DNA from: Stenotrophomonas sp. SAM-B
GTDB lineage: Bacteria; Pseudomonadota; Gammaproteobacteria; Xanthomonadales; Xanthomonadaceae
Reading direction: 5' to 3'
DNA: 64,000 bases
Assembly (NCBI RefSeq): GCF_013387485.1
Contig: NZ_JABBXB010000003.1
Coordinates: 124,001 to 188,000, forward strand
The stretch's first letter is position 1. Every line of letters starts with the position of its first letter. This document shows positions 25,225 to 33,694 of the stretch, piece after piece. The notes under the pieces are model-generated. The model did not search any database. It was given only the letters and a program-made list of their open reading frames with translations, and had not been told where the DNA came from. The position numbers and the translations under genes are program-made.

Positions 25225-25899
25225 ATGTTTCCGCGACTGCCTACCGTCACCAAAGCGTTGTTGATCGCCAACGCCCTGCTGTTCCTGCTGCAGCAGCCGT
25301 TCCTGCTCGGCAATGCCACGTTCGAGCCCTTCATGCTGCAACCCCTGGGCGGTGGTTTCGATCCGTTCTCGCCCGGCGGCAACTTCCAGCCCTGGCAACT
25401 GCTCACCTATGGCTTCCTGCATGGCAGCTTCGGCCATCTGTTCTTCAACATGCTCGCGCTCTTCATGTTCGGTGCGCCGCTGGAACAGACCTGGGGCGAA
25501 AAGCGCTTCCTGACTTATTACCTGGTGTGCGTGGCCGGTGCCGGCCTGTGCCAGCTGCTGGTCGGCATGATGCTGGCCGACCCGGCCACGGTGCTGGGCG
25601 CTTCCGGTGGCGTGTTCGGCCTGTTGCTGGCCTACGGCATGCTGTTCCCCAACCAGCGGGTGATGCTGCTGTTCCCGCCGATCCCGATGAAGGCACGTAC
25701 CTTCGTGATCGTCTTCGGCGCGATGGAACTGATGCTGGGCGCCACCGGCTGGCAGCCGGGCGTGGCCCACTTCGCCCACCTGGGCGGCATGCTGTTCGGC
25801 TGGCTGTTGATCCGCTACTGGCGCGGCCAACCGCCGTTCAACAACCGGCGTCCACCGGGACCTCCGAAGCGCCCCAACCACCTGCGCAGCATCAAATAA
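25225..25899 (+). CDS. Rhomboid-family intramembrane serine protease
   Basis: A 224-residue membrane protease with six predicted helices. Catalytic Ser127 lies in LGASGGVFG, catalytic His185 in AHFAHLGGMLFG, and the oxyanion-side His71/Asn75 in HGSFGHLFFNM. The catalytic dyad is intact, so it should be active. ATG 25225 follows AAAGGA. The C-terminal tail is short, Pro/Arg-rich and cytoplasmic. The physiological substrates are unknown. Confidence 0.93.
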   Translation: MFPRLPTVTKALLIANALLFLLQQPFLLGNATFEPFMLQPLGGGFDPFSPGGNFQPWQLLTYGFLHGSFGHLFFNMLALFMFGAPLEQTWGEKRFLTYYLVCVAGAGLCQLLVGMMLADPATVLGASGGVFGLLLAYGMLFPNQRVMLLFPPIPMKARTFVIVFGAMELMLGATGWQPGVAHFAHLGGMLFGWLLIRYWRGQPPFNNRRPPGPPKRPNHLRSIK

Positions 25900-25901
25900 C
25901 A

Positions 25902-25934
25902 GGGACGGAGGTGGTTAATAACCACCTCCGTCCC
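25902..25934. repeat. 33-bp perfect palindrome downstream of rhomboid gene
   Basis: GGGACGGAGGTGGTTA (25902-25917) is perfectly mirrored by TAACCACCTCCGTCCC (25919-25934) around one base. It begins 3 bp after the rhomboid stop codon. Its 16-bp arms exceed what a terminator needs; the GGGGACGGAGG-type sequence resembles repetitive palindromes associated with IS200/IS605-like (RAYT) transposases, but no transposase is nearby. Confidence 0.75.
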
Positions 25935-25938
25935 CATT

Positions 25939-25971
25939 AAAAAAAAAGGGCGCCCCGTGGGCGCCCTTTTT
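25939..25971. terminator. Bidirectional rho-independent terminator
   Basis: GGGCGCCC (25948-25955) pairs with GGGCGCCC (25959-25966), flanked by nine A on the left and five T on the right, so it works for both the rhomboid gene (+) and the M13 gene (-). Confidence 0.9.
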
Positions 25972-25991
25972 CGTTGACCAGGATGCAGGAC

Positions 25992-28004
25992 TCAGCGCCA
26001 GACCTTGATCTGGTCGTTGTCCACGCGCTGCATCGGCTGGCCCGGCTTGCAGGTGAAGGTCGCGCCGAAGGACGGCAGGTTGGACAGCGGGCCGTTGGTG
26101 CGCCAGCGGCCCGGGGCCAGGATGTCGGAGGTCACGCGCTGGGCGGCGACGTTCGGCGACAACTGCTGCGGCCACAGGCTGGCCCAGGCGCGGAAGAAGC
26201 CCTGCTGGGCGGCCGGCTTGGCAGCCGGTTCGACGGCCTTGTAAGCCTCCCACGCCAGTTCGAGGCCGGCCAGATCGGCCAGGTTCTCTTCGCGGGTGAG
26301 TTCGCCGTTGACCTTCGCACCCTTGACGCCCGGGTAGTCGTAGCCGCTGTACTGCGCGGCGACGCGGTTGCCGAACAGCGTCCAGGCGGTCTTGTCGGCC
26401 GGGGTCCACCAGCTGCGCAGTTCGCCCTTGGCATCGACCAGCGCGCCCTTGGCGTCGATCGCACGGGTCAGCTCGTGGGCGACCAGCGCGCCGTAGTTGC
26501 CGAACAGCTCGGCGGTATCGCCCTTGGCGTTGAACACCGGGCCCTGCAGCACGGCGGCGGTGACGATCAGGCGGTTCTGCGCGATGTCATACGCCAGCGC
26601 CGGCTGCTGCGGCAGCACGTCCCAGCGGCGGTCGGCGTTGCCCTTGCCGATGCGCTTCATTTCTTCGCGGTGGCGCCAGGTGGACGCGATCAGCATGTTG
26701 CCGCCGAAGCTGCCACGGCCCATCGGCTGCACGGTGTAATCCAGATCGCGCAGCGGAGTGCCGATCTCGATCTTCAGTGCGGCCAGCTTGGCCTGCGCTT
26801 CGGTCTTGGCTTCATCGCTCATCCAGGTGCTGCGCTTGACCGCGTCGATCTGCACTTCGCGGATCTTGTCCACGACCAGGGCGGCCTTGCGACGGTCGTC
26901 GGCGGACAGATGCTTGGCCGCGTACTCACGGCCGACCATCGGACCGGCAGCGACGTTGATCGCATCCAGCACCTGCTCCCAGCGCGCCGGCGGCAGGGTC
27001 TGGCCACGGATCACGCGGCCGCGGAATTCGAACTCGGCGTCGCGGTAGGCCTTGGACAGGTACGGTGCCATGGCGTCACCCACGCGCCAGCGCAGGTAGA
27101 CCTTCCACTGCTCCGGCTTGATCCGCGTGACCATGCCGTCGAGCTGCTTGAACAGCGCCGGATCGGCCAGCGAGACCAGGTCGTCGTTGACGCCCTGTGC
27201 CTTCAGGAAGGCCTCCAGCTGCAGGTTGCGATAGCGGCTGTTGAGCTCCTTGGTGGAGATCGGCGCGTAGTTGTTGAACGGGTTGTTGATGCCCGCCAGC
27301 GACTGCGCGTTGCGCGCCAGTTCGGTTTCCAGCGCGATCACCGACTGCGACTCGGCATCGAGCTTGTCGGCCGGGGTGCCGGTCAGGGCCAGCACCTGCT
27401 TGACGTAATTGCGGTAGCGCCCCATCAGCGCGACGGTGTCGGCATCGGTGCGGGTGTAGAACGCCGGATCCGGCAGGCCCATGCCACCCTGCATGAAGTA
27501 GCCGATGTGGCGGTCCAGCGCCTTCAGGTCCACGTCCGGCGCGAAGTTGAAGGCGACCGGGATACCGACCTGGTGCAGCGCGGCGATCGAGGCCGGCACG
27601 TCCTTGGCCTTCTTGATCGCGTTGATGCGGGTCAGCAGCGGGGCGATCGGGTTGGAGCCGTCGGCTTCCACCGCCGCTTCGTCCAGGCCGCTGGCCCAGA
27701 AGTCGCCGAGCAGCTTCTGCACGTTGCCCTGCGGTGCGGTCATCGCCGCATCCAGCAGTTCACGCTGCTGCTGGCGGGTGCGGTCGGCGAGCTGGCCCAG
27801 CGCGGTGGTGGCGCCGGTCTGCGGTACCGGGTTGGCCTTCAACCAGGTCGCATTGGTGGCCTCGTAGAAGTCGCTGCACTGCGCGCTGACGGCCGGCGCG
27901 CGGGCGGCGGCCTTCTTCTTCGGCGCGGCATGCGCATCGTGTGCGATGACCAGGGAGGCCAGGCTCAGGCCCAGGGCAATGGCGAGCGGACGGAGGTTGG
28001 ACAT
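25992..28004 (-). CDS. M13-family peptidase homologue with degenerate active site
   Basis: A 670-residue exported protein (signal peptide LAIALGLSLASLVIAHDAHA) homologous over its whole length to neprilysin-type M13 metallopeptidases, including the N-terminal CSDFYEATNATWLKANPVP and C-terminal TFTCKPGQPM. The zinc motif is broken: HExxH reads HELTR (His510, Glu511, Arg514), the substrate-binding NAYY motif reads ALAY, and the transition-state His (DPHAP in the neighbour) is missing (DILAP). The third zinc ligand motif ENLADLAG is intact. Predicted inactive as a protease. Start ATG 28002-28004 gives the signal peptide. It follows an intact M13 paralogue, so duplication followed by decay or change of function is likely. 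Confidence 0.9.
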   Translation of the reverse strand: MSNLRPLAIALGLSLASLVIAHDAHAAPKKKAAARAPAVSAQCSDFYEATNATWLKANPVPQTGATTALGQLADRTRQQQRELLDAAMTAPQGNVQKLLGDFWASGLDEAAVEADGSNPIAPLLTRINAIKKAKDVPASIAALHQVGIPVAFNFAPDVDLKALDRHIGYFMQGGMGLPDPAFYTRTDADTVALMGRYRNYVKQVLALTGTPADKLDAESQSVIALETELARNAQSLAGINNPFNNYAPISTKELNSRYRNLQLEAFLKAQGVNDDLVSLADPALFKQLDGMVTRIKPEQWKVYLRWRVGDAMAPYLSKAYRDAEFEFRGRVIRGQTLPPARWEQVLDAINVAAGPMVGREYAAKHLSADDRRKAALVVDKIREVQIDAVKRSTWMSDEAKTEAQAKLAALKIEIGTPLRDLDYTVQPMGRGSFGGNMLIASTWRHREEMKRIGKGNADRRWDVLPQQPALAYDIAQNRLIVTAAVLQGPVFNAKGDTAELFGNYGALVAHELTRAIDAKGALVDAKGELRSWWTPADKTAWTLFGNRVAAQYSGYDYPGVKGAKVNGELTREENLADLAGLELAWEAYKAVEPAAKPAAQQGFFRAWASLWPQQLSPNVAAQRVTSDILAPGRWRTNGPLSNLPSFGATFTCKPGQPMQRVDNDQIKVWR

Positions 28005-28082
28005 GTAAAGCGAATCCAGCGGGGATGAGATCGCGCGAGTGTACCAAGCAAAGCGAAACGAGCGTGATGGCAGCGCGCGCCC

Positions 28083-28114
28083 AAAAAACAAAGGCCCGGG
28101 AAAATCCCGGGCCT
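28083..28114 (-). terminator. Rho-independent terminator after pepO-like gene
   Basis: Minus strand: AGGCCCGGGATTTTCCCGGGCCT hairpin (split GGCCCGGGA / TCCCGGGCC) followed by TTGTTTTTT. It separates the two M13 genes. Confidence 0.8.
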
Positions 28115-28148
28115 CTGCATGGATCACATCACGCCGGGGCGCGATGGC

Positions 28149-30260
28149 TTACCAGATCACGACCTGCTGGTCGCCTGCGCGCACCATCGGCGAGCCGGCC
28201 TTGCACTGGAACGCAGCGGCGAAGGTCGGCAGGTTCGACGGGGCACCCATCGCACGGAACTGCGCCGGGGCATGCGGGTCGGTCGCCAGACGGACCTTCA
28301 TGTTCTCCGGGGTGTACTTGGTGCGCCACACGGTGGCCCAGTTGAAGAAGAAGCGCTGGTCGCGGGTGAAGCCGTCGACCTTCGGGTCTTCCTTGCCGGC
28401 CGAGGCCTTCTGCAGGGCGTCGTAGGCGGTCGCCAGGCCGCCCAGATCGGCGATGTTCTCGCCCAGGGTCAGCTTGCCGTTGACCGGCTGGCCGTCCACC
28501 TTGTAACCGTCGAACTGCTTGATCAGCTTGCCGGTCAGGCCGCTGAAGTTCTTGGTGTCGGCGTCGGTCCACCAGTTCTCGAAGTTGCCGGTCGGCCCGA
28601 AACGGCTGCCCTGGTCGTCGTAACCGTGGGTCATCTCGTGGCCGATCACCGCACCGATGCCGCCGTAGTTCAGCGCGTCATCGGCCTTCGGATCGAAGAA
28701 CGGCGGCTGCAGGATGGCGGCCGGGAACACGATCTCGTTCTGCAGCGGGTTGTAGTAGGCATTCACCGTCTGCGGGGTCATGCCCCACTCGGTCTTGTCC
28801 ACCGGCTGGCCGATCTTGGACAGCGCGAACTTGTAGTTGAACGCATTGGCGGCACGGACGTTGCCCAGGTAGCTGTCGCGACCGGTGGTCAGGCCGCTCC
28901 AGTCACGCCACTTGTCCGGGTAGCCGATCTTCGGGGTGAAGGTTTCCCACTTGGCGATCGCCTTGGCCTTGGTCTCGTCGCTCATCCAGGTCAGGCCCTG
29001 GATGCGCTCCTTGAGCGCGGCGGCGAGGTTCTTGACCAGTTCTTCCATCTTCGCCTTGGCTTCCGGCGAGAAGGCGACCTTGACGTACAGCTGGCCGAAG
29101 GCATCGCCGGCATCGTTCTCGATGGTGCCCAGCACGCGCTTCCAGCGCGGCTTCTGCTCTTTCTGGCCGTTGAGGGTCTTGCCGTAGAAGTTGTAGCTCT
29201 CGTTGACGAACGCATCGGCCAGGTACGGCGAGGCGCCGTCCACGGTGTGGAAGCGCAGGTAGGCGCGCCACACCGACGGATCGGTATCACCCAGCGCCTT
29301 GCTCACTTCCTGGTGGAAGCTCGGCATGGCCAGCGAGAATTTCTCCGGCGTGGCGATGCCCTGGGCCTTGAAGAACTCGCTCCAGCTGAAGTTCGGGGTC
29401 AGCTTGTCCGCATCGGCCACGGTGACCGGGTTGTAGAACAGCGAGACATCGCGCGACAGCTCGACGCTGGACTTGGACGCCTTGGCCAGGCGGGTTTCGA
29501 ACTTGACCACGTCGGCAGCCTGCTTTTCAGCATCCGCGGTCGCCACGCCGGCCAGTTCCAGCACCTTGGCCACGTGGGCCTGGTAGGCCTTGAGCTTGTC
29601 GGCGTTCTTGGCGTCGGTGTAGTAGGTGGTGTCCGGCAGGCCCAGGCCGCCCTGGCTGGCATAGGCCAGGTTCATGCTGGAATTCTTGAAGTCCGCTTCC
29701 GGACCGAAGCCGAACAGCACGTTCTCGCCCTTGGCTGCGCTGGTGCGCAGGTAGTTGGCGATCGCGTCCTTGTCCTGCAGTCCGTCGATGGCGGCCAGGT
29801 CGGCCTTGATCGGCTCGATGCCCTGGGCGTTGATCTTGGCTTCGTCCATGCCGGTGGCCCAGAAGTCGCCGACGATCTTCTCGATGCCGGCCGGGTTCTT
29901 GACCGCCGCGACCTGTTCGGCAAGCTGGTGCTGCACGGCGACCGAGCGCTCGTCCAGGATCGTGAAGGCGCCCCAGCTGGTGCGGTCGGCCGGGATTTCA
30001 TTGGCGGCCAGCCACTTGCTGTTGACGTAGTCGCCGAAGGCGCCGCAGGCGTCCATCGCGGTGTCCAGGTCGGACGGATGGAAGGCGTTGTAGGCCGGCA
30101 GCTTGCTCTCGTCGAGCTTGTACTCGGTGACGGCCGTGGCGGCCGGCGCGGCGGTGGAGGCTGCGCTGTCCGTCGCCGGGGTTTCGTTCTTGCCGCAGCC
30201 GACCAGCGCGGCCGAAACGGCCAGGGTCAGCAGTACCAGTTTGGGTGTACGAGCGATCAC
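28149..30260 (-). CDS. M13-family zinc metallopeptidase, lipoprotein (PepO-like)
   Basis: A 703-residue enzyme with a lipoprotein signal (lipobox AALVGC). All M13 hallmarks are intact: substrate-binding NAYYN, zinc motif HEMTH (His541/His545) in GAVIGHEMTHGYDDQG, third ligand ENIADLGG, and the stabilising His in TDPHAPAQFRAMG. The N-terminal M13 domain begins near CGAFGDYVNSKWLAANEIP. Such enzymes cleave peptides below about 40 residues. It lies between its degenerate paralogue and two TonB-dependent receptors on the same strand, suggesting a role in processing peptides at the cell surface or in the periplasm, though no substrate is known. Confidence 0.93.
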   Translation of the reverse strand: MIARTPKLVLLTLAVSAALVGCGKNETPATDSAASTAAPAATAVTEYKLDESKLPAYNAFHPSDLDTAMDACGAFGDYVNSKWLAANEIPADRTSWGAFTILDERSVAVQHQLAEQVAAVKNPAGIEKIVGDFWATGMDEAKINAQGIEPIKADLAAIDGLQDKDAIANYLRTSAAKGENVLFGFGPEADFKNSSMNLAYASQGGLGLPDTTYYTDAKNADKLKAYQAHVAKVLELAGVATADAEKQAADVVKFETRLAKASKSSVELSRDVSLFYNPVTVADADKLTPNFSWSEFFKAQGIATPEKFSLAMPSFHQEVSKALGDTDPSVWRAYLRFHTVDGASPYLADAFVNESYNFYGKTLNGQKEQKPRWKRVLGTIENDAGDAFGQLYVKVAFSPEAKAKMEELVKNLAAALKERIQGLTWMSDETKAKAIAKWETFTPKIGYPDKWRDWSGLTTGRDSYLGNVRAANAFNYKFALSKIGQPVDKTEWGMTPQTVNAYYNPLQNEIVFPAAILQPPFFDPKADDALNYGGIGAVIGHEMTHGYDDQGSRFGPTGNFENWWTDADTKNFSGLTGKLIKQFDGYKVDGQPVNGKLTLGENIADLGGLATAYDALQKASAGKEDPKVDGFTRDQRFFFNWATVWRTKYTPENMKVRLATDPHAPAQFRAMGAPSNLPTFAAAFQCKAGSPMVRAGDQQVVIW

Positions 30261-30427
30261 GTGATTGGCCTCCAGGCCGGAAAGTCATGCAGGAATGGCC
30301 CGCAAGGGCCTGTGGGCCAGACGATACGCCGCTGGCCCGGCCTGCAAGGGTGTCGAAGGTCATGGCCGATGGCAAGCGGCCTGATCCGGTCAATCGCGGA
30401 CCAGCGCCCGGCCCGGTGACGGCCAAG

Positions 30428-30452
30428 GAAAAGCCCCGCCTTGCGGCGGGGC
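30428..30452 (-). terminator. Rho-independent terminator after first TonB receptor
   Basis: Minus strand: GCCCCGCC / GGCGGGGC hairpin with GCAA loop followed by TTTTCC. The same stem with the same loop follows the second receptor gene. Confidence 0.8.
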
Positions 30453-30477
30453 CCGGGGGTGTCATCCCTGGTGCGGC

Positions 30478-33291
30478 TTAGTTGGTCTTGGTGCCGAAAT
30501 CGTACTTGGCCTGCACGTACACCGCGCGACCGTACGGGTTGTAGATGCTGCTGTTGTACGGCGAGGCGACGTTGCCGGCGTAGCTGTGGGCCTGGCCGTC
30601 GGGCATCTTGTTGAACACGTTGTTGACCATCAGCGAGAGGGTCAGGTTGTCCAGCGCCCGGTAGTTCACGCTCAGGTTGTACGTGGTGTACGAGCCCCAC
30701 TTGCCCGCCTTGTAGCCGGACGAATGCACGTAGTCGTAGCTCTCGCCCAGGTAGGACATGTAGTTCGGCGTCTTGCCGATGTAGTTGAAGTACAGCGTGG
30801 TGGTCCAGCGGTCCTTGGCCCAGCCCACCGAGCCATCGGTACGGACCTTGGCGTAGGCGTCGTAGTACCACATCGCATACGGGTCGCGCAGCAGATCCAG
30901 GTAGCCGTCGCCCGGCTGCGGCTGCAGCTCGCGCTTGAGGATGTTGGTGTAGTTGCTGGCGAACTGCAGCGAGCCGAAGCGGCCGATGTCCTGCACGTAC
31001 TTGAAGCTGGCCGTGAGGGCCTGCAGGTTCTGGCGCGCCACGTTGAGTTTCGGCGTGAAGATCTGCTCGATGTTGCCGGCCGCATCGCGGGTGATCCAGT
31101 CGGCGACGTTGTCGCAGCTGGCCGAGGTCGGGTTGTCCTGCCCGTTGCGGCAGTAGTACTCCGCGCGCAGCAGCTGATCCGAGCTCAGGGTGTCGACTTC
31201 GTTGTCGATCTTCCAGTTGTAGTAGTCCACCGAGACCGACAGGTTGTTGATCGGTGCCCAGACCACGCCGGCATTCCAGACATCGGCGGTGATCGGTTCC
31301 AGCTCCGTGTTGCCGGCCTGCACGCCGAACACCGACTCGTTGCCGTACGGGCAGGCGAGGGTATCGGCCGGCGCATAGCCGAGCTGGCCGCAACGGTAGT
31401 AATCGACCGCGCCGTTGGCGTAGTAACCGCTCTCGCCCTGGAAAGCGTCGGGCAGGGTGGGGGCACGGAAGGCGGTGCCGTACTTGCCGCGGAACAGCAG
31501 GCTTTCGATCGGGCGGAACTCGACACCCACGCTGTAGGTGGCCTTGTCGACGGTGTTGTCGGCGATCTTGTAGGCGTCATAACGGCCGGAACCGGTGACG
31601 GTCAGCGAATCGATCAGCGGCAGGCGCAGTTCGGAGGTCAGCGCGTAGTTGCTGCGATGGCCATTGCCGGCCACCGAGGTGGTGCCCCACACGCTGCCGT
31701 CCATCAGGCGCTCGTCCGGGCGGTAATCCCAGCCTTCGCTGCCGGCTTCGGCGACGACGGCAAAACCGGCATCGCCACCGGGCAGGGTGAACAGTGAGCC
31801 GTTGGTGATCTGGAAGCGGCCCAGGTTCTGCCAGGTCTTGCTCTCGTTGTAGGTGTAGCCGGTGAAGCTCTGGAAATCGCCGGCCGGCAGCTGCGAATAG
31901 AACGCGCCCCAGTTCGGGCTGTAGATGTTGTAGCCGTCATCGGTGGTGCCGAGCACCGGACCGAGCACGCGGTTCTCGAAGTAGCTGTCGATGTCATCGG
32001 CCCAGCGCACGAAGCCGCGCTCGGTCAGCTTGTATTCGCCACGGCTGAAGCTGGCGCTGTAGTCCCAGTTGCCGAACGTGCCACGCCCGCCCAGGGTGAC
32101 CTGGTAGGCCTTGTTGCGGTCGGTGTTGAGGATGTCCTTGTAGCCGTTCGGCCCGATGTCCTCCGGCGCGAACGCGCGCTGCAGGTTCATGTACTGATCG
32201 GTGTCCTGGTCATAGAACGCGCCGAAACTCAGGTCGCTGCCCCAGAACGTATAGCCCGAACCCGGGGTGTACTTGACCTCTTCCAGGCTGTACAGCGCAT
32301 CGGCGAACAGGGTGAAGTTGTCGTTCACATCGAACGTCATCGAGCTGTAGAACTGGCTGCTTTCCTTGTCGTTCTTCAGCGTGCGGTAGCCCGCGCCGTA
32401 GGCCGAACCGCACGACTCGCCCGCCGCGCGGGTGCCGAGCACGGTGGTACCGCCGAACTGGCCGGCGACGCTGGCGCAGCGGGTCGGATCCATCATCACG
32501 AAGGCGTTGTTGTCCGCCGGCAGGTAGACCAGGAAGTCATTGGCCGGCACCTGCGCGCTGTAACCGACGCGGTTGTTGGTGCGGGTCAGGTCGCGCTGGT
32601 AGCCCCAGATCGGGTTGCTCTTTTCGTACTGGACGTTGACCAGCGCATTGAAGCGGTCATCGGCGCTGTTGAAGCCCTTGGCGCCGCTGACGCGGATGTT
32701 GTTGCCACCGCCCTCGGTGGTGGCGCCGCCACGGACGTTGAGCACACCGCCTTCCATGCGCTCTTTCAGGATGATGTTGACCACGCCGGCGATCGCATCC
32801 GAACCGTACAGCGAAGACTGGCCGCCCGGCAGGATTTCGATGCGCTCGACGATGTCGATCGGGATGCCGCTGAGGTTGTTGAACGCATCGCTGCCGTTGT
32901 AGAGCGCCGGGTACTGCAGCATCGGGCGCCCATTGATCAGGTACTTGGTGTACCCCGGATCCAGGCCGAACATGCCGGCCGCTTCGGCGCCCTGGGTGAA
33001 GGAGGCCGCGGTCTGGCCGCCCTGCAGGCCGCCGGTGGTCAGCGAGGACTGCTGCAGGACTTCGGAAATGCTGGTGAAGCCGCGGGTCTGGATGTCCTCG
33101 GCGGTGACGGTCAGCACCGGCGTGTGGTTCTCGATCTCGGTCTGCGGGATCAGCGAACCGGTGACGGTGACGCGGTCGAGATTGGTGGCGCCGTTGTCCT
33201 GTGCGAAGACGGTAGCGCTGGTGAGCAGCAGGCCGGTGAGGACGGCGGCGGCAAGCGGGTGACGCGAGATCGAATTACCTTGGCGAGACAT
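30478..33291 (-). CDS. TonB-dependent outer-membrane receptor (paralogue 1)
   Basis: A 937-residue receptor. Signal peptide AAAVLTGLLLTSATVFAQ, then a TonB-box-like DRVTVTGSLIPQ, a plug domain with INGRPMLQYPAL and IEILPGGQSSLYGSDAIAGV, and a long beta-barrel ending YVQAKYDFGTKTN. The last residue is not aromatic because a short tail follows the terminal Phe. It is closely related to the next receptor upstream; many plug and barrel segments are identical (FRGKYGTAFRAPTLPDAFQG versus FRGKYGTAFRAPSLSDAFQG). Ligand unknown; neighbouring peptidases make peptides a reasonable guess. Start ATG 33289-33291 gives the signal peptide. A conserved 22-bp motif lies 137 bp upstream. Confidence 0.92.
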   Translation of the reverse strand: MSRQGNSISRHPLAAAVLTGLLLTSATVFAQDNGATNLDRVTVTGSLIPQTEIENHTPVLTVTAEDIQTRGFTSISEVLQQSSLTTGGLQGGQTAASFTQGAEAAGMFGLDPGYTKYLINGRPMLQYPALYNGSDAFNNLSGIPIDIVERIEILPGGQSSLYGSDAIAGVVNIILKERMEGGVLNVRGGATTEGGGNNIRVSGAKGFNSADDRFNALVNVQYEKSNPIWGYQRDLTRTNNRVGYSAQVPANDFLVYLPADNNAFVMMDPTRCASVAGQFGGTTVLGTRAAGESCGSAYGAGYRTLKNDKESSQFYSSMTFDVNDNFTLFADALYSLEEVKYTPGSGYTFWGSDLSFGAFYDQDTDQYMNLQRAFAPEDIGPNGYKDILNTDRNKAYQVTLGGRGTFGNWDYSASFSRGEYKLTERGFVRWADDIDSYFENRVLGPVLGTTDDGYNIYSPNWGAFYSQLPAGDFQSFTGYTYNESKTWQNLGRFQITNGSLFTLPGGDAGFAVVAEAGSEGWDYRPDERLMDGSVWGTTSVAGNGHRSNYALTSELRLPLIDSLTVTGSGRYDAYKIADNTVDKATYSVGVEFRPIESLLFRGKYGTAFRAPTLPDAFQGESGYYANGAVDYYRCGQLGYAPADTLACPYGNESVFGVQAGNTELEPITADVWNAGVVWAPINNLSVSVDYYNWKIDNEVDTLSSDQLLRAEYYCRNGQDNPTSASCDNVADWITRDAAGNIEQIFTPKLNVARQNLQALTASFKYVQDIGRFGSLQFASNYTNILKRELQPQPGDGYLDLLRDPYAMWYYDAYAKVRTDGSVGWAKDRWTTTLYFNYIGKTPNYMSYLGESYDYVHSSGYKAGKWGSYTTYNLSVNYRALDNLTLSLMVNNVFNKMPDGQAHSYAGNVASPYNSSIYNPYGRAVYVQAKYDFGTKTN

Positions 33292-33427
33292 GTGTAACCC
33301 CGTGTAGTGGTGATGTCGTGGCTTTCCCTTCCGTGGGACGTCTTGATGGCGTTCAACGGTGACCGGTCCCAGGCCTGTGACCATCCTTGGGTGTTTCATT
33401 CTGCGTTCAGTTGAAACCGGTGTGCGG

Positions 33428-33449
33428 CGAACGTAACACACGCTTAACG
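33428..33449 (-). promoter_or_regulatory. Conserved TonB-receptor upstream motif, copy 1
   Basis: On the minus strand CGTTAA-GCGTGT-GTTACGTTCG. The GTTA elements recur 11 bp apart. Near-identical copies stand upstream of the two other receptor genes (36589-36610 and 39929-39950). Confidence 0.6.
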
Positions 33450-33641
33450 TGAAATTCGCTGAATGGTCATCCTCGGCCGGGGAGGAATATCGACCCGCTG
33501 TGAAATCGTTTGAAAAACAATCGCCTGGGCATGCATGAAATTTTATTCATGTTGCGCGGATGAGCGAGTGCTGAATATGGCGGTGTTTAACAAGTGAGAT
33601 TAAAAGCCGATTCGCATTCCGAAACCCGGCGTCCGGACATG

Positions 33642-33668
33642 AAAAAAGCCCCGCCTTGCGGCGGGGCT
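33642..33668 (-). terminator. Rho-independent terminator after second TonB receptor
   Basis: Minus strand: AGCCCCGCC / GGCGGGGCT hairpin with GCAA loop followed by six T residues. Confidence 0.88.
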
Positions 33669-33694
33669 CCAGGGTCCATCCCAGGACGTGGAAC

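Larger units (their letters stand above)
33292..33694 (-). promoter_or_regulatory. Leader and promoter region of TonB receptor 1 (403 bp, no gene)
   Basis: Holds the 5' leader of the receptor at 30478, a conserved motif at 33428-33449, an AT-rich stretch at about 33440-33600 that probably carries the promoter, and the terminator of the preceding receptor gene at 33642-33668. No open frame with coding character is present. Confidence 0.6.

Noticed and set aside
25974-28028. 684-codon plus-strand frame opposite the M13 gene, and similar frames opposite the TonB receptors
   Set aside because: Ala/Gly/Val/Arg/Gln-rich antisense frames caused by codon bias; no signal, domain or start site.
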